From positions 1-64,000 of the forward strand of contig WTGO01000069.1 of assembly GCA_011523515.1 (NCBI GenBank): a DNA stretch of 64,000 nt. The letters run 5' to 3'. The notes under the pieces are model-generated. The model saw only the letters and a program-made list of their open reading frames with translations. It was not told the origin of the DNA and searched no databases. The position numbers and the translations under genes are program-made. The DNA is from Chloroflexota bacterium (lineage in GTDB: Bacteria > Chloroflexota > Anaerolineae > Aggregatilineales > Phototrophicaceae). Shown here piece by piece: positions 61,921 through 64,000 of the stretch; position 1 is the first letter of the stretch, and each line of letters starts with the position of its first letter.

Positions 61921-62076
61921 CGGACAGGCAATTCTACGTCAATAGCTGAACAACAATTATACTGTATGCGTGGCTGGCAAACAGGGTGGACGTGATTCGC
62001 TGCGCGCGGCAACAGTCCGCTGGACGACGAGCGCCGCAGAACGTACGCAGCGCAATAGCGCGCTTGACCAGGGGAT

Positions 62077-62547
62077 CTACCTTTTGTCCGCGTCCTCGGC
62101 TTCGTCTGTCTCGGGCCTGCTTTCTCCATCGGCGGCGGTATCGGCATCGTCGACTTCGCTCTCAGTCGACTCAACTTCAAGATTGACTACGTCATCGCTT
62201 GCTTGGGGCGACTTCCCCGCGCCATTTGATTCAGCGCTGGATGAATCGCTGGCAGCGCTCTCGGGGCGCAACTCCATTTGGATTTGCTGCTTTTCCTTGG
62301 CAAAAGGAATCTCTGCCACCAGCTTGCTATGCGTGCGATCGCGCTGCTCCAAGGCGATTTCCACCCGGTCCTGATCGACGACCAAGTACTTGACGATCAC
62401 CGCCAGAATCTCCCGCTTCATCTCCTCCATGCGCTGCGGCGGCAGATTGATGCGGTCGTGCTGGAGCACAAAATGGAGCCGATTTTTCGCGGTGGCGCCG
62501 CTGCCTTTTTTCGCTCGACCAAACAGGCGATTCAAGAGGCTGGTCAT
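62077..62547 (-). CDS. minE: Cell division topological specificity factor MinE with acidic C-terminal extension
   Basis: MinE core (NRLHFVLQHDRINLPPQRMEEMKREILAVIVKYLVVDQDRVEIALE..); adjacent to minD. Confidence 0.92.
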   Translation of the reverse strand: MTSLLNRLFGRAKKGSGATAKNRLHFVLQHDRINLPPQRMEEMKREILAVIVKYLVVDQDRVEIALEQRDRTHSKLVAEIPFAKEKQQIQMELRPESAASDSSSAESNGAGKSPQASDDVVNLEVESTESEVDDADTAADGESRPETDEAEDADKR

Positions 62548-62602
62548 GGGTCAATCCTTTACTGGTAGCACCTGCTAATGATGTTATGTATGCGGCTTGT
62601 CT

Positions 62603-63400
62603 CTACCGACCTTCGATTAGCCTCACCAAGCGTCGGAAAAACCCGGCATCTTCTTCAAGGTTCATAAAAGGCACGTCTTCCCCGGTCAGCCGCCGCGCAA
62701 CATTGTTGAAGGCCATACCGGCTTTGGAATCCGTATTCATGGTGACCGGAACACCGCTATTCGATGCCGAAAGCACCAACTCGTCTTCCGGAATGATGCC
62801 GATGATCGAGAGGCCCAGAATGTCGATTACATCGTCCGACGAGAGCATCTCGCCTTTCTTGACCAGTTCGGGTTTGATGCGGTTGAGGATCAGGCGGCCC
62901 GGTCCCTTCTCCGCCGCCTCGATCAGGCCGGTAATGCGATCGGCATCGCGCACCGCCGATACCTCTGGATTGGTCACGATCAGCACTTCGTCCGCCGGTT
63001 CCAGCGCATTGCGAAATCCCCGTTCAATGCCGGCTGGCGAATCAATCAAAACAAAATCATGCTCATCGCGCAATTCGTCGGTCAGCTTGACCATGTCTTC
63101 CGGGCTGACCGCCATTTTGTCACGCGTTTGCGCCGCGGGGATCAGAAACAGGTCTTCAAACTTCTTGTGCTTGATCATGCTCTGCCGCAGCTTGCTTCGG
63201 CCTTCAACGATGTCGACCAGATCGTAGACAATCCGGTTCTCTAAACCCATGATGACGTCCAGGTTGCGTAAACCGATATCGGCATCGATTACGACAACTT
63301 TCTTGCCCAGGCTCGCCAGGGAAATCCCAAGATTGGCGGTAGCGGTGGTCTTGCCGACGCCGCCTTTACCGGATGAAATCGTTACAACTCTCCCTGCCAT
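62603..63400 (-). CDS. minD: Septum site-determining protein MinD
   Basis: Deviant Walker A SGKGGVGKTT; C-terminal membrane-targeting helix FFRRLVRLIEGR. Confidence 0.97.
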   Translation of the reverse strand: MAGRVVTISSGKGGVGKTTATANLGISLASLGKKVVVIDADIGLRNLDVIMGLENRIVYDLVDIVEGRSKLRQSMIKHKKFEDLFLIPAAQTRDKMAVSPEDMVKLTDELRDEHDFVLIDSPAGIERGFRNALEPADEVLIVTNPEVSAVRDADRITGLIEAAEKGPGRLILNRIKPELVKKGEMLSSDDVIDILGLSIIGIIPEDELVLSASNSGVPVTMNTDSKAGMAFNNVARRLTGEDVPFMNLEEDAGFFRRLVRLIEGR

Positions 63401-63418
63401 TCGGCGTCCTTTCTCGGT

Positions 63419-64000
63419 TCAGTCTCGGGTTTCCACGATTATCTGATTGTCTCGTACGAACGCGACTTCCGGCATGACTTTGCTGCGTTTGCCCGGCGGC
63501 GATGTAACCAGGTGACCGGCGATCCTCAACTGACTCGGGCTCATATCCAGGGCGCAGACTACAGCCGATTCGTCGCCATTGGCGCCGGCATGCACATAGC
63601 CGCGTAGCTTGCCCCATATCACGATATCACCCGCGGCGATCACTTTGGCGCCCGGATTGACGTCCCCGTATACGACAATGTGCCCCTCGCTGTGAATCGT
63701 TCTGCCGGAGCGCAGCGTACGCCGAAACAACGTGCCGTAAGTTCCCGTTTCTTCTGGATTTACTGGCGCGGTTTCTTGCGGCGCCAGCGCTGGCGTTGGC
63801 GCCTCTAATTCAACGCTGTTCTCGGTCGCCACCTGCAAGGCGGTAGCGGAATCCCGTGTCGTTTCGCTCTCGCTCTGCACTAGCGACAGCGTCAGGCCGC
63901 GCCGTTCCAACAGCGCTTTCAGCGAACTGAGCTCGTATTTTGGCACCGGCCGCGCTCCGAGCTGAATCGTAATATTGGCGCCGGCGAAGAATTCGGCCTT
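63419..64000 (-). CDS. minC: Septum site-determining protein MinC, 5' part outside window
   Basis: MinC C-terminal beta-helix (GRTIHSEGHIVVYGDVNPGAKVIAAGDIVIWGKLRGYVHAG); frame stays open past 63946 to window end (KAEFFAGANITIQLGARPVPKYELSS). Confidence 0.92.
   Translation of the reverse strand, partial: KAEFFAGANITIQLGARPVPKYELSSLKALLERRGLTLSLVQSESETTRDSATALQVATENSVELEAPTPALAPQETAPVNPEETGTYGTLFRRTLRSGRTIHSEGHIVVYGDVNPGAKVIAAGDIVIWGKLRGYVHAGANGDESAVVCALDMSPSQLRIAGHLVTSPPGKRSKVMPEVAFVRDNQIIVETRD

Overview
This 64 kb, high-GC window comes from a bacterial chromosome. Gene content and style suggest Chloroflexota/Anaerolineae, but that is inference only. I found no rRNA, CRISPR, prophage or transposase. 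Three parts: (1) 1-22.9 kb: four ABC importer loci (two-permease carbohydrate type, branched-chain amino acid/LIV type, dipeptide type), a membrane spermidine-synthase-like protein, an S9 peptidase, a sugar isomerase, a Gfo/Idh/MocA oxidoreductase, GH51 arabinofuranosidase and glycogen phosphorylase. (2) 23-48.4 kb: an accessory catabolic island with three sulfatases (one broken by a 9-nt homopolymer), two PhyH-type dioxygenases, an FAD-dependent oxidoreductase, an enolase-superfamily dehydratase divergent from a DapA-like aldolase, a second carbohydrate ABC importer, an uncharacterised 461-aa protein, an amidase, an L-lactate permease-like transporter, a DegT aminotransferase and a TPP enzyme. 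(3) 48.4-64 kb: mainly housekeeping genes (crcB, uppP, LysM lipoprotein, rplS, AlbA-type regulator, tRNA-Gln(CUG), gltX, rodA, minE, minD, truncated minC). Best leads: the uncharacterised 461-aa protein within the sulfatase/dioxygenase island; a PhyH-like enzyme whose proximal motif appears to be HxG rather than HxD; a sulfatase split at a T9 tract; hairpins at all four binding-protein/permease junctions; a duplicated N-terminal membrane domain fused to LivH; almost every convergent gene pair abutting or overlapping without an intrinsic terminator; and paired palindromes in the promoter region of an AlbA-type regulator.
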